Positions 33,266 to 45,696 of a DNA stretch of 52,368 nt are shown in pieces. The position numbers and the translations under genes are program-made. This DNA is from Phoronis australis. Its lineage: Eukaryota > Phoronida > Phoronidae. Within the stretch, counting starts at the first letter, position 1; each line of letters begins with the position of its first letter. The notes under the pieces were generated by a model. It ran no database searches and was not told the origin of the DNA. It saw nothing but the letters and a program-made list of their open reading frames with translations. The DNA is taken from the NCBI GenBank assembly GCA_002633005.1, contig NMRA01000663.1:166233-218600 (forward strand). Reading direction: 5' to 3'.

Positions 33266-33304
33266 AATAAAACACGTTTATTTTAAGAGAATAATTACAA
33301 TAAA
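33266..33304 (+). terminator. Candidate polyadenylation signals
   Basis: AATAAA occurs at 33266-33271 and 33299-33304, about 1.5 kb after the bZIP stop codon. A further AATAAA near 34240 is an alternative. The actual cleavage site cannot be decided without transcript data. Confidence 0.4.
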
Positions 33305-33800
33305 ATGTAACAAATTTTATGTGAAATTCTACTGTTTCATAGGTTCTATTACCATAGCTTCCATCAGACGTTTTGAAAACTGTGCCATTCATATTACCAA
33401 GAGGGTCAATTTCAGAAATTATTTTTGTCTGTATGAGGTGAAATTGTACCATAATGTTATTTTAATGAAGCTATGTTACGCACAATGTTATCGTATGATG
33501 TTTTGATTGTTTGTGTCTAGTACAATATACAGGGTGGTAAGGACGGCTAACTGGGGTGGTAATGGAGGCCGATGATGTCACGTTTGTCACATAATGTACC
33601 AAGCAATGTTCTGTTACTTGTGAAATGTTTCCGACATTAAGAATCAGAGAAAACAAAGAAGGCTTATAAATTGTCTAAGTTTTATTCATGTTGCTTGAAA
33701 GTACTTAAATAGATACAAAACCCTGGTTTAGCCGATTCACAGTTAAAACTGGAACACCTGTTCAGAAGCAAAATAATGCACTATAATCCTTGTCAACACT

Positions 33801-33973
33801 CAATTGACCTATCGCAAGCTCCGCCCCCTTGCATAATGTCGACTAACAAACAATAAGTTTTTCCCGACAACGTGTTGTTTGTCGGGTAAAATGGCGGCTT
33901 GGAAACGAAGGTGTGTCAAGAATGACGAGTTCTAAATGGTCAGTTAAGCCGTCACTTGGCGATAGGTCAATTG
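33801..33973. mobile_element. 173-bp MITE with perfect 15-bp inverted ends
   Basis: CAATTGACCTATCGC at 33801-33815 is exactly complementary to GCGATAGGTCAATTG at 33959-33973. The interior holds a second stem, CCCGACAA/TTGTCGGG, around 33864-33888. No ORF is present. The outer CAATTG is palindromic, so the target duplication cannot be separated from the terminus. Confidence 0.75.
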
Positions 33974-34440
33974 GGAACAAGTTTGAAAACTCCCTTTCTG
34001 CTATATTCTGCAAACATGTGCAATTTGGCGAGTTGATCAATAACTGTGGAAAAAGAAAACCCAGCTCAAAGGTGCATCTACTCAGAAACTGACGATAAAA
34101 CCAGTTCAAAGTGTAATTGCCAAAGCAGGGTTTCGTATCATTTTTATTTTGTAAGCTTAGTATAAATAAGCATGGATAATGTTCTCGTTGTTGAATGTAA
34201 GGTCTGTGATTACTAGTTATAAATCATTTATTTTGTGGCAATAAAAAGCTGAAATGAGTTCAGTGCTGTTTCCATTACTGTCAACAAGGTTTAAAATTTT
34301 GGCTTAGATTTGCCATGACAGGAACTATTTATCGTCATGTGGTACTTGCATCGCTGTAGAATAATGTCGGATTTTAAAGAACGCGTAAATTTTGAAGAAA
34401 ATGGGATCCTTAAAAAATAGTTGCTGCACCACCTGGGCCC

Positions 34441-34504
34441 AGTTGCATATAAGTTATACGCATTATAGCAACAATGACGTCGCATTATCACGCGTCATGC
34501 AACT
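34441..34504. repeat. Small inverted repeat AGTTGCAT/ATGCAACT
   Basis: A perfect 8-bp inverted repeat 64 bp end to end, directly after GGGCCC. GGGCCCAGTTGCAT-type sequences are common MITE ends, but a full element is not resolved. Confidence 0.3.
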
Positions 34505-34509
34505 ATCAA

Positions 34510-36005
34510 AGTTATCCAGCGGATATCTTATGAAGCTTTATGCAGCTTAGCCCTTGTGGCAAACGCTGCAAGTGAATTGGGTTGTTCTGGGCCGATTGCA
34601 AAAAGGTGGTTTCATTTATAGGACATTGGGGATTTTTTGTATTATTTCATAGCAGACTGGTTAATTAGCATGTGAACGTTTTCTTTAATCAAGGGCAAAA
34701 CAAAGTTGTAACGTGGAATTTACTGTACAAAACCTCTTTTTTGTACGGAATAAAGGTTCACGATATACCATACTACCTAGCATCAACGTTTGCGTTTCCG
34801 GCGTCCTATTTATAGCGGGCTAAAAAATGAAAATTTAAATTGGCTTAGTTTATACTCTCGTAAACTCATTCTTGTAATAATACCTTCACAGAATTCCGTT
34901 CCATTGTCAAGTGAAATCACGGGCAAGTGAAATGAATCACAGGTAATGGTTACATGCGCTACTTTGGATTTGCATTTTTTAGTTGGACTGGGACAAAGGG
35001 AATGCATAAATGCATCATTTTTGAATTTGTATTTTCATGAGAGGTCACCCCAATAAACAGGTGTTTTCACGAGAAGGTGAGGGTTTTGATGTTTTTTTGT
35101 TTACAGAATATCCAATCAAAATAGAGAATATTACTGGAACGATTCTGTAAAAATAACACTTCATTCAACCTTCGTCAAGTCAGCTGAGCAAAACGAAATG
35201 CAGAAAGGGAGTATGAACTACTCTGGCCTTGTTGAAACGTCTGAGCCGAGCGTTTGTTTCAAAAGTTATAACTACAACAAATCTCATTTTATGATCGACA
35301 TATGTCCCAAAAAATAGATAAATGATACGTGCGTCGCAAGCTCGTTACCAGAGATGAAAGGAGATTGATGTAGGAGATATAAGGTCATTTATTATGACTA
35401 GTACAATTACAATAAAATGAATACAGGTAAATAAGTATAACAGGTAATCTCTGGTAAGATGGGCAATAAAAAGCGCCGGCCGCGTGGAAGTACGAGAGAA
35501 TGACGAAAACTGGGAGGAAGAGGGTGGGAAAATTGAATGAGTTTTTGACGTACGACAATGTGGCCGGAACAAAGTGAATTGAAAGCGAGGTTACAATAAC
35601 AAAGTAAAACGCCCCTAAAGACACGTGACAATCATCAGCCTATAAGAGCCAAGAGCTGACCAAACTCGAGGCACGTGATAACAACAGACCAATGCGAAGG
35701 CTGGAAAAACGTCGTGTAGTCCTGCACGAGGGAATAATGGAATAGACCAAGATGAGGGGGAAAAGGAGTAAGGCGAGTCCATATGCTCACATAAATATAT
35801 TTAACGAGTGAAATACCATTTCTCAAACAATTAATTACCCTGGTGAGTGAACTGTGAGACAAGCCGCTGGAGACATGTTAGACGAAGTATCTGCGTAGTT
35901 ACCCAGATGCAATTCCAACATGCAATCGAAAAGCGTATACGTTCACTTCACACGCTCACAATGTGCTGAGTAGCCTATTACATGATTACCTCAAATCTGC
36001 CACAC
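34510..36005. other. No recognisable gene
   Basis: Several overlapping minus-strand open frames at 35345-35862 carry only Ser/Thr-, Phe- and Tyr-rich sequence without motifs. They overlap each other in different frames, which suggests low stop density and not a gene. Confidence 0.5.
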
Positions 36006-36007
36006 TA

Positions 36008-36156
36008 TATAGAATAGTGAAACGAGAAAAACTAAAACGACGAGCATTGGTACTAAAATATATTAAAATATCCCTACTTTTCGAGTGATGCGCTCTTTGT
36101 CAAGGGTGTGCTACCGACGCTCGTCATTTTAGTTTTTCTATTTTTACTATTCTGTA
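36008..36156. mobile_element. MITE-like inverted repeat with GACGAGC stems
   Basis: Arms 36008-36045 and 36119-36156 are complementary at about 32 of 38 positions. They share AGAATAGT, GAAAAACTAAAA and GACGAGC in order, with a 73-bp loop. The interior is non-coding. Confidence 0.65.
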
Positions 36157-36282
36157 TTATTCGACGGTAACTGCACGGCATTCCAACATCTACTTGATTT
36201 TAAGTCTATAGACACGCCGGTATCAGAAAGAGGCAGTTACGGCTTCAGAAGTTGATATTGTTTGGGAGTATCACTTAGCATG

Positions 36283-36432
36283 GGCGGCACACCATAGGGG
36301 GCTGGGGGGAGCTGGCTATAGCCCCCATTTTTTCACTGCTAGGCAGCACATGGTCTATAGGCGGTGCACCACAGGGGGGCTGAGGGGGCTTTAGCCCCCC
36401 ACTTTAGTTTCAGTGCTGCGCCGCATTTGGCA
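36283..36432 (+). repeat. Two head-to-tail copies of a G-rich 70-80-bp unit
   Basis: GCACACCATAGGGGGCTGGG, then TATAGCCCCCATTTTTTCAC, is followed by GCACCACAGGGGGGCTGAGG, then TTTAGCCCCCCACTTTAG. Each unit contains complementary G- and C-blocks (GGGGGCT/AGCCCCC) able to form a stem. It resembles ends of G-rich DNA transposons. Confidence 0.55.
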
Positions 36433-37104
36433 AGTCAGCGTGCTGCTAGGTGGCCCAGGTATCCTCGAGGAAGGTGCCACTTAATTTTCCTCGAGAATTT
36501 TTTTACACCGGTCGAATTCTCAACAGGTAGCGCTTTACGCAAACAAACTGGCATTCTTATGGAGGAAGTGTAAATGTGGTCTGTTGTACAGACAAATCCG
36601 GGTGCTTAACTCATGTTCAAGAAATGTGAATCAGAAAATTGTGGTTGCGCGTTTTCGGAGTGCATTTTTCTACTGTCTGAGTTTTGTTTACGTTGCTGTC
36701 CTGTATTCACACAGTATGAATAAACCACTGTTAAATCGGCCAGATATGTGTTTATTGCCAGTACGTATGTGCTTCAAGCATGATGCGGCTATTAAACATT
36801 ACTGCAGAAACGACATACTTGCTGTTACGCCATTTGCATGACAAGGCTAAAAATCGTTCATAGTCCACGTTGTTGTAAAGGTAACCAACGACTGCCGAGT
36901 AACCAATGCTAAAGCGCGTGCCGCTACTGCGTGATACCTGCGTGATACCTGCGTGCTGGCTAGGCACGTAGGGAACCAGCGAGGAGTTACATAAGCAGTG
37001 TATCCAATCGGTGATCAAGGCAACCTCCACTGTTAACATCATTCTGGCATCTGTATAGGCCTACTGTGGCCGATAACTATTCCAATTTCTCCAAAGGTTT
37101 TTCC

Positions 37105-37323
37105 CATCACATGGCAAACTGAAAACATCGATTAAAATCTACGAAAGCTTACTCATTAATTATGTAGATTTCTGCTCAAGTTTACTTGTCCAACTTGACA
37201 CACTGCCTCAATTTTGGCCTCTATTACACGAATCTCTCAAACACACTGACTTCTACATCAGCCAGTGTACAGTGAGGTCCAACAGGGCCACTATTATGCT
37301 CCGCACTATGCCAGTGGAGTAAT
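37105..37323 (+). other. Open frame of about 70 codons with coding-like composition
   Basis: A plus-strand frame reads LLINYVDFCSSLLVQLDTLP, QFWPLLHESLKHTDFYISQC and ends MLRTMPVE-stop. Its residue composition looks more protein-like than other frames nearby. No start codon or strong splice sites are evident, and I do not recognise the protein. It could be an exon remnant or chance. Confidence 0.2.
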
Positions 37324-37329
37324 TATAAA

Positions 37330-38000
37330 TTAAAATGTGCTTCTATGGACGAATAGAGTTCATGAAGCGTTGGGAGCAGGGTGACAAAATGAAATAAACA
37401 ACTCTCCCTATCTAAGTATAAAACTGCATTTTCAAGAATAAACAATTCTACGACTAAGTATGCAGCACAGAAAAAGTAACTGAAATCAGTGTTGAATCCT
37501 AAAACCGGTTCACTATAACTGTATCTACGTACGACAAAATTTGACTTCAGCTGCTTGAATGACAAGGAAAAAAGGAAAACAGTCAGCCCTCAATTATCTT
37601 CACATGAATAGACCTGTGTTATAAGCAGCACAAAAGATATACATGTATAGTCTGGACACCCAAAATAGTTATGAGTCGAACCTAAAAAGGGCGTAGATAA
37701 CAATTACATGTTACGCGATGAGCCGGGCCCCCATGATTGTGCACACACCACGGATACAGTTACAAAAACCTGTTCGGTTTCTAAATCAAGGCATCAAAAA
37801 TGATCTGGATAATGAGTCGAACAAAGCGCGTAGGTCTATTCAGTGTAAATGAATTAGCGCATATGACACAAGCCCCATTAGAGGACAATGACCGATGCAC
37901 TTACGAAAACTTTCTGTTGAGTTTCTAAATCAACTGAGGCATCGAGCCCGGTCCAGATATATTAGTCAATGTTTGCAGCATTCCCACTCTTGTCTGGCAT
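37330..38000. other. No recognisable gene
   Basis: Intergenic DNA. No repeats shared with the rest of the window were noticed. Confidence 0.45.
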
Positions 38001-38007
38001 GACAACT

Positions 38008-38119
38008 CAGGGGCGGATCTAGGATTTTTGATTAGGGGGGCCAGGGTAGAGTATTAGCCAGGATTTTGGCCGTCACTGAGACTTTCGCACCCTGAACCGC
38101 CCAATGGAATCCGCCACTG
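38008..38119. mobile_element. 112-bp MITE with CAGGGGCGGAT ends
   Basis: The left end CAGGGGCGGATCTAGG and the right end GGAATCCGCCACTG are inverted. A CAACT duplication flanks both sides, consistent with a 5-bp target duplication. The interior AGAGTATTAGCCAGGAT is identical to part of the copy at 41438, which shows a recently active family. Confidence 0.75.
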
Positions 38120-38760
38120 CAACTCGCAGAGTTTCTAAACCCATTCATCAACGGGTATCAGAGAACAGATACCTAACACAGTTATCTAATGTTTTTCTTC
38201 AGGTAAAACTGCAAGTTAAGTTTTTGCAAGGAACGCGATAATTTTAGAAGTCAAACAGTTCGAGAAGTCACCAGTTATAGTCGACAGTAGTCACCAGTTT
38301 TAATCAACGATACATGAATTAATTTTAGCCAGTGCTCAGTTAATGCCGCAACACAGGGCTAATTGTCCATGCATCGCCAGCACCCATCTTTTACATGGCT
38401 GTTAACTTTGCTATCACTTTGTCTATATAAACACAGCGAACAATGTTGATTGCATGGGGTAACCAAGACTGTGATTGCGAATCCGGCGACTCAACTATTG
38501 CAAGCACATCGGGGAGTTGAGGAAGGTTATGGTGAATGTGATTGACAGCCGCCCGTCTCGAGAGACAATGTATGTGGAGCCTTCTGTCGGTCACTGGTTG
38601 AATTGCAGCGTTGGCTGAAGCGGCATGTTCTGTTGCAGTTGTCACAGCTAGGCGTTCAGCACGAGCAGATGTTGCCCGGACACCTGTTTTCTTTAAGTAG
38701 AGTCTGCTAATCTTCTCTTCCTTGCCATAGGCGGAATTATGGAGGGGGGGAGGGAGTCTG
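38120..38760. other. No recognisable gene
   Basis: Intergenic DNA. A minus-strand frame at 38391-38645 has His- and Ala-rich sequence without known motifs. Confidence 0.4.
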
Positions 38761-38762
38761 CC

Positions 38763-39065
38763 CAGGGGCAGATCCAGGATTTTGATTTAGGGGGGGGGGG
38801 GGCAGGGCACGGGAATAACCAGAATTTCGACAGATGCGCGAGCCCAGCCTAAAATGTGGGGACGCAGAGGCCTCGAATTTTTGGCGGGGTCTCAGACCTG
38901 TTGACTAAAAAAAAAAACGGTAAACGAGGTTTGTTCAGAGCCTATGCGTTGTTTATTCACCCCCGACGAGCCCCTGCTTGCGCGCACCCGAAATCCCAAA
39001 TGGTATCTGGTAGAATTTTAGGGGGGGGGGCATAGCCCCCTTGGCCCCCCCTAAATCCGCCACTG
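38763..39065. mobile_element. 303-bp non-autonomous DNA transposon, CAGKGGCRGAT ends
   Basis: The left end CAGGGGCAGATCCAGGATTT and the complement of the right end, CAGTGGCGGATTTAGGGGGG, are inverted. The interior contains GCGAGCCCAGCCTAAAAT, shared with the element at 29898, and two long G-runs. No transposase is present. The superfamily is uncertain. Confidence 0.72.
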
Positions 39066-39069
39066 CTGC

Positions 39070-41430
39070 CCCCCTCCCTTGGCTGCCCGAGTAACATGAA
39101 ACATGCAGCAACAGCGCGAGGAATAGGCTGAATAGATCCGCCACTGCTGGCTCACTGGTCCGTTTCAATGCATATGCCAATTCAGACAGATTTAGATATT
39201 TACTTCCCAAAGCATCACGAACCTGGGATTTGTACTTTAAAGCTGTGTCATTAAAACCCGCAAGTCCCAAGCCAATTGTAAGAAAAAAATTTCATTTGCT
39301 TACAGGAAGTTAGGTCGCCAGTGTTCTACTAGATAGGCCCGAGTATTTTGTTGTTTTGCATTTTGGACAATATGAATGTTTTGTAATTCCAGAACCGTAG
39401 GAAGTGGGGGGCACCGACGGTGACGGCTACCCCAAAAAAATTTTCAGGCTTCTGGGTTGTTAAACCCGGCGTGGCAACCGACATAGCCGTGGTGCCGGGC
39501 ATAGTCCTGAAAAGAAAGACTGCGAAGTACCGATAAGAGAGAAAATTCAGAACATTTAACAACTCTGCATCAGTGCATGGTTTACCATCATGTACCTTTT
39601 GTGGAACCTGGCCAGGACACTGTCGTTAGGGTCTCCGCTTTTGCAGGTCGTCTTAACGCACAAATATATTTCGAAAAATCGATAAAATTAGTAAAGCAAA
39701 GCTTTTGCGGAGCGTACTAATTTACTGAATGTTTAAATTCAACAAGTCAATTTTGCGAATGCAAAACTATATTTTCCAGAGGCCTCTCTCTGGCAAGGAA
39801 TAACGGAGACAACTTTCGCTTTATTTTTTCTCGAAAGTACACCTTAGAAAAATCGATGACCTGTCAGATAACATCAGTTGCTGCGCATTTCCTGATATTT
39901 GAAAATACATATATTTTCATACTTTGGGGCTCCGCTCTTGAAGGAGGCCATTGATGACTTTTAGGTGGCCACCTCTTAGTGTTTTTATTGACCAATTCCT
40001 AAGGGGCCGCTCATGAAGAGAGGGCCCAATGTTGGAATCGATTACCTCTATTTTCCTCTTTTTGTGAAATCGTGCAACTGGCTTTCATGTTGAAGATCAT
40101 TCCCTGCATCGTTTTGGGACCACACGACGGTGGAATGAACTATCGCTCTTTTTTCCAAGCTTAATGATGTTTAGCCTTTCATCTTAAGATGTCCCATTTC
40201 AGACAGGGCCCTCTCTCGGTAGAGCAGTTCGGGGTAAATGTCTCTTTGTCCCTCTTTATATGTAAATCCGACACTGCCAAGTATTCACGAGGGAAGTTGA
40301 AATTCCAAATTCATCAAAAAAAAAAATCGTGCACAGCACAGCCATTTGACCAAAGCAACTAAAAATTTTAAAAAATACAGTAGGATTGCCGCCATCGAAA
40401 GGGTAGACTTTGAAGAACGTGAAGACCGCTACTTGTGAAGTACAAGTATACAAAAGAACTATTTTCGATGATTACGGGTAGTTATAAAATAAGGTTGCCG
40501 TTTCCCGTAGTATCACAAGAATAGTATCTCTTTTGAAGACGGTTACTGCGAGTTGTTTGTAAGGAATTCCCACACGTGAAAAACAGTGTCTTGGCTATTT
40601 GTGATGATCGTTCACATGTCGAAAAGGGTACTCAAAGAACTCTCGCAATCATAAACAAAGATTTCAGCGGTTTTTATCAGTGGAGTTCAAATTTACATCG
40701 TGAACCGTTATAGGTACCTCTGAAATGAGCACATCCCGCCCCTGGTATGATAAGTCCGTGGGAGTACGCGTGCGGAAATTCCTTATAACATATCTGTTTG
40801 ATAAACAAATTCGTTGGTTTCTGATTTACTTGTTTGTGTATCTACGAAAATCAATAGATTCATGGATGATTTTTGTTAACTAGAAGCTAATCTTGTTAGA
40901 ACTGATGATGTTTAAGTGAATTTAATTGCAGCCTGAAGTTGGAAAAACTCTATAATCAGATCCCCATGAAATGGTGAAGTACACTTGCATATAACTCTCA
41001 AAGACATTGATGAAATTCGGACAGACAAACCGTAGATAGAAAAAGTTTTAAAATCCTTAAATAAATAAAATTAAACTCATTGCTTGGAAAGGTTGTCTTT
41101 GCACCTTTTCAAAAACCTCCTTCAAAGAATGAACATTAAAAAATAAAGTATTCCCGAAACTGGATCGCAATAAAATGAATCTCGACCTTAGAGCGAGCGC
41201 AGACGGCCGGTACGAGCTAAGCTGCCTGTCTAAAGTGAATCACAGTTGAGGTGACCGGCAACTAGCTTTAGTTTATTATCGACAATTTCGTATTTTCACA
41301 CTGATAGCTGATCTCAGCTATAGCCACTTGAGGCAGCTCCTCGCTACCGGTCAGTGTACTAGGCCCATTCTTACTCTCCGTGTTGGTTCACGGTCACTCA
41401 ACTCTTAGGCCTAATGGCTGGATCCCAGGG
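39070..41430. other. No recognisable gene
   Basis: About 2.4 kb with only short, motif-free open frames. A GC-richer patch near 39400-39510 overlaps a chance minus-strand frame. Confidence 0.5.
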
Positions 41431-41437
41431 ATTGTCA

Positions 41438-41495
41438 CAGGGGCGGATCCAGGATTTTGAGTTAGGGGGGGCCAAGGCAGAGTATTAGCCAGGAT
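41438..41495 (+). mobile_element. Truncated CAGGGGCGGAT MITE next to an ambiguous base
   Basis: CAGGGGCGGATCCAGG, then AGAGTATTAGCCAGGAT, matches the left half of 38008-38119. The match stops exactly at N (41496), so the truncation may be an assembly artefact. Confidence 0.65.
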
Positions 41496-41639
41496 NCCAC
41501 CGGTGTCTCCCCACGGGAGAGATTTGGTACAAATATCAGTGGTGGCATCGGGAGAATGCGGGGGCGAGACCGAGGTGGTGGCGATGGGGGATTTATTTGA
41601 CAATCTAGAAATGGTTTTTGCCCCCCCCCCCCATAATTT

Positions 41640-43200
41640 TTGCCTTCCTATGGGCCTGAATTAGTATGTGAATATTAAGCAAAGCTTCTAATTCTGAGCC
41701 TCTCACAAAGAAATAGAGTTCTAGGCAATCACCTTTAAATATTAAACTGGTTGGCACTAAATACGTGTCTACATAGTCACAAGATCATATATTTAACAAT
41801 CCAATGACAATTTAACTTTATAATACTGAAACTAGAATATAGGAAATATTAAAAATAAAACTTGAATAATTATAAAAAGAGTTTGCTAAACTAACAAGTT
41901 TCAAGAACTCTAAAGCAACAAGTAACAAGTTATGAATTCATGAGCATTTCAACCTGCTTTTGCAAAGTGGTAAAACTTAGCCCTACTAACAGCCAATAAT
42001 TCCTTCTATGGTAAATGAAAATATCCAGCAAATTCAAAGGGAATCTAGAGGCAAGAAAGTCACCTATTTGCTATTCTTGACACATTTTAAGACAATGTTG
42101 TTATTGAAGATTCTTTAATCGTCCAGTGTCGTGCCCTTATTCATTTCTTGCTTCTCAGTGTATTAACAAAAACATGAAATAGGTAAAGTCTGGTTGAATG
42201 CACTTACATGTATATCCCCTTCCACGGGATGCTTCTTATCTCTCAAAGTTAGCAACCGATGGTAAAATTTCGCCAAATTCGTACAAAAAATAATCCCCAA
42301 AATTGCCCTATTAAATTTTACAAAGACTTCTAACATTAAAAATATTGAGTAAAGATCCCTTTAGGGACTAAAGAAACCGTAACTTGACGTGGCAAGTGTA
42401 CAGCCACTTTGTTCATTATCTCACATACTTGATTCAACCCCCGGTAGAATAAAACAATAAAAACAGTACCAGAGATTCCCTAATGTCCGGGGGGGGTTCC
42501 CGTAACAGGTCTAAATACACTGAATAGAACGACAGAGTGTGCACCCGGTGATGAATCAAATCCGTGAGATATGGACGAATTGGCTGTACACTTTCCACAT
42601 CTCGATACAGTTTCTTTGGTTCCAAAAGGGATCTTTACTCTTTACTCAATATTTTTATCATTTAAATGGAACCCAGTAATATACACAGTCTCAAATCTAA
42701 CATTGCTGTCACTGAATCAAATTTTTCATAATATTAATTAAAGGTAGCTATGGTACAGAACTTGTACGTGGAGAAGCATTAATTTGGCATTGCATATCTT
42801 ATGTCCTTTATTAGCAAGGCTTTACCATGTAACATTACCATCCTATTAATAACACAGCACAAAAGATGTTGAACAACAAAGCTGTCTCAAATTACAACTT
42901 TGAAACTACCACATTCATAACAACAGTCCAATAAAGTATCTGAATAAATAAGCAGCTTGTATTACAGTTATCGTTAACATCAGAATGAAAAGAAAATGAG
43001 AGAATCTTCACTGATGGACATGTGACGAAACGTTATTAACAACGATGGTTGATGTTTTTCCATCACCACAGTATAGTGCAGTGTAAACTAGAGAGTTTTA
43101 CAATCTGTACGTATGCTGCTTAGACTGCCTATTACAGAATTTGTCAAAACCTAGTGCCAAGTTAAAAGTGACATTAACAGTGAAAAAGGTGATTTTTTGA
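41640..43200. other. No recognisable gene
   Basis: AT-rich intergenic sequence. No repeat family or coding evidence was found. Confidence 0.5.
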
Positions 43201-43204
43201 GACA

Positions 43205-43275
43205 ATCGTCAGAGCGGAATCAAACCTACAACCCCATGGTCACAGTCTAACACTCTGGTGGCGGAACTAAACTTC
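43205..43275 (-). mobile_element. tRNA-like SINE head or degenerate tRNA
   Basis: On the minus strand TAGTTCCGCCACCAGAGTGT, then TAGACTGTGACCATGGGGTT, then GTAGGTTTGATTCCGCTC follows tRNA order. GGTTTGATTCC (43226-43216) is a good B box at correct distance from a TAGNNC-type A-box region. The arms do not pair well enough for a functional tRNA. It is probably a SINE from a family different from that at 10.3 kb. Confidence 0.55.
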
Positions 43276-43279
43276 ACTC

Positions 43280-44175
43280 AACAAATAACAGAGTATTTTA
43301 AACACAATTAAGACAAGCATTAAGTCACCGGCCTTTATTTCATCATAAGCCTGGCAGACAATGGCGGGAATTGTAGACTTGTAATAGCAATGGTTTTTTC
43401 AGTGTCATATAGCTCTTGTCAAAGCTAATCATGTTCAAGGAGTCTATTCCCTCACACAATCTCCCCAAAAATAAGTTTTTCACACCTAAAACTAATAGTG
43501 TCCCTTAAACAGTCAAGAATAACTGAATGGACCCGCTGTTCATGCCTACTGAAGAGCCGGGGTTACACTCACTCTTATGGCCATACGTACACCACACCAT
43601 ACATGTTTTTCGAAACACCTCACGTTTTTTTTATTGGTGACAAATTTTGTCATTGAACCAGCTAGCACGTACAACACAGAAATGCCTTTTTTGTCGTAAG
43701 CAAGCACACACCACATGCTTTTATATCGGTGACCGTGTTGAAAACTCGTACAGTGAACGCTGGCCTCACAGTCAGACTTTACTAAGTTGTAACATTTTCA
43801 TTGTTCAAAAATAAGCATTTTTTACCATTTGCACACTTTCCTTTTACATAAACAATGCCTGCAGAGACCTCTTCATGTGATTCATTTCCCTCTTTTGCTA
43901 AAAGAAAGCGTAACAAGTTGTTTACATGGCAAGCAGGTACAGTTTTACCACATAATCTGGCATTCACTGTCAACAAGCGCCACTAACTAAACATCGTTCT
44001 TAAAAAATGAAGAACAACAAATCGCGAGGTACTGGCGGTTTTACACTAGTCAAGCTCTACAAATAATTGTTCTGGCCAGATTTGGGTGATTATTTAGTTA
44101 ATGCTGTTAATTGTATGTTTCTACAGAATTCTGTGCCCTCTGCAGTAAAACAATGTGTTATCCAAATTATCTAAC
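43280..44175. other. No recognisable gene
   Basis: Intergenic DNA. The minus-strand frame at 43782-43976 has no recognisable motif. Confidence 0.45.
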
Positions 44176-45696
44176 AAGAGCAACGTGGAGCGTTGAAATG
44201 CGCCCACGAATGCACCGCTAATGGTGTACTTTTAGGGGTATTTATTTGGAACATAAAAATGGCCACTAGATGGCACGCAAAATACGTCGAATCTATCCGA
44301 AAACTTGTATGTGTCATCAAAGCTATTTACCAAATTTCATAAAAATCCGTCAAGGAACTTCTGAGAAACAGTGGAAAGCGAAAAAATGAAATTGTTACAA
44401 ATAGATATCTATCTGCCATTGAAGATAGAGATAAAATTAAAAAGACTAGCCACTAGGGGGCACACTGGTAATCGGATCCACCCCAAAGTCATTGTCATTT
44501 GTTGTCAAGCTCATACTTGCTAAATTTAATGGAGATCCCTCAGAGGGTTTCAGAGAAACAGCCATGGGCATAAAAACTGCCACTAGGAGACGCCACAGTT
44601 ATTGAGGTCGTCACATTTGGAACATACATGCCAATTTCCATAATCATCCTTGGAGTGGTTTGGTTGACAGAGAGGCAGATGCCAAAAAACAGTAAAAATG
44701 GTCACCAGGTGGCGCAAAATGCCTCGAATTTAACCGAAACTGGATGATAGCATCACCTCACTAATAGATGCCTATCTGCCAAATTTCATGAAAATCCACT
44801 GAGGACCTTTTAAGATAGATGTAAACGTAAAAAAAAAACTAAAATTGCCACTAGGGGGCACACCGGCAGCCCGATCCGTCCGAAAGTCATCGTCCTCTGT
44901 TGTCAACTTCATGTATATACACCAGCAAAATTCATTAAACATCCGCATTTAGGAGATACAGCCATGGGTGCAAAAACAAACAAAACTGACACTACGAGGC
45001 ACCATAGTGGTCGAAGTCATAGGGAAATCATCGTCAGCTGCCCTATGTATAGCAAGAAGAACATACATGCCAATTTTCTAAATCATTCCTAGAGCGGTTT
45101 GGTTGATAGAACGGCAGACTCCGAAAACAGACTAAAAATAGTAAAAATGGCCACTAGATGGCGCAATTAAGTACCTCAAATCTGTCTGAAAACAAGGGGA
45201 TGGCATCATCTTACTAATAGATGCCGAGCCCTAACTGCCAAATTTTAAGAAAATCCATTGAAAACCTCCAAAGATACAGAGGTAAGCCTAAAAAATTGAA
45301 CTTGCCACTATGGGGCATACCGGTAGTCAGAGAAGTCCAAAATTCGTCTTCATCTATCATCAGCTTTATAGGACCACATCTGCCAAATACCATCAAGATC
45401 CTATGAGGGATTTAAAAGACACAGCCATGGGCGCAAAAACAAACAAAACTGCCACTAGGAGGCACCACAGTAATCAAAGTCATTAGAACATCGTCAGCCA
45501 CTCTCTTCACAGTAAGAACATACATGCCGATTTTCAAAATCATCCCTAGAGCGGTTTGGTTGATCGAAGTGCGGAGGCAAAAAATGGTGGACGCCGAAAA
45601 CATACTTGAAACCAGTAAAAATGGCCACTAGGTGGCGTAAAACACCTCGAATCCAACCAAAAATGGGAGAATGGCATCATCTCACTAATAGATGCC

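Noticed and set aside
35345-35862. Cluster of four minus-strand open frames as a possible gene.
   Set aside because: They overlap in different frames, are low in complexity and show no motif or splice structure.
43205-43275. Functional tRNA gene on the minus strand.
   Set aside because: The A-box region and acceptor stem do not pair properly. A degenerate tRNA-derived SINE explains it better.
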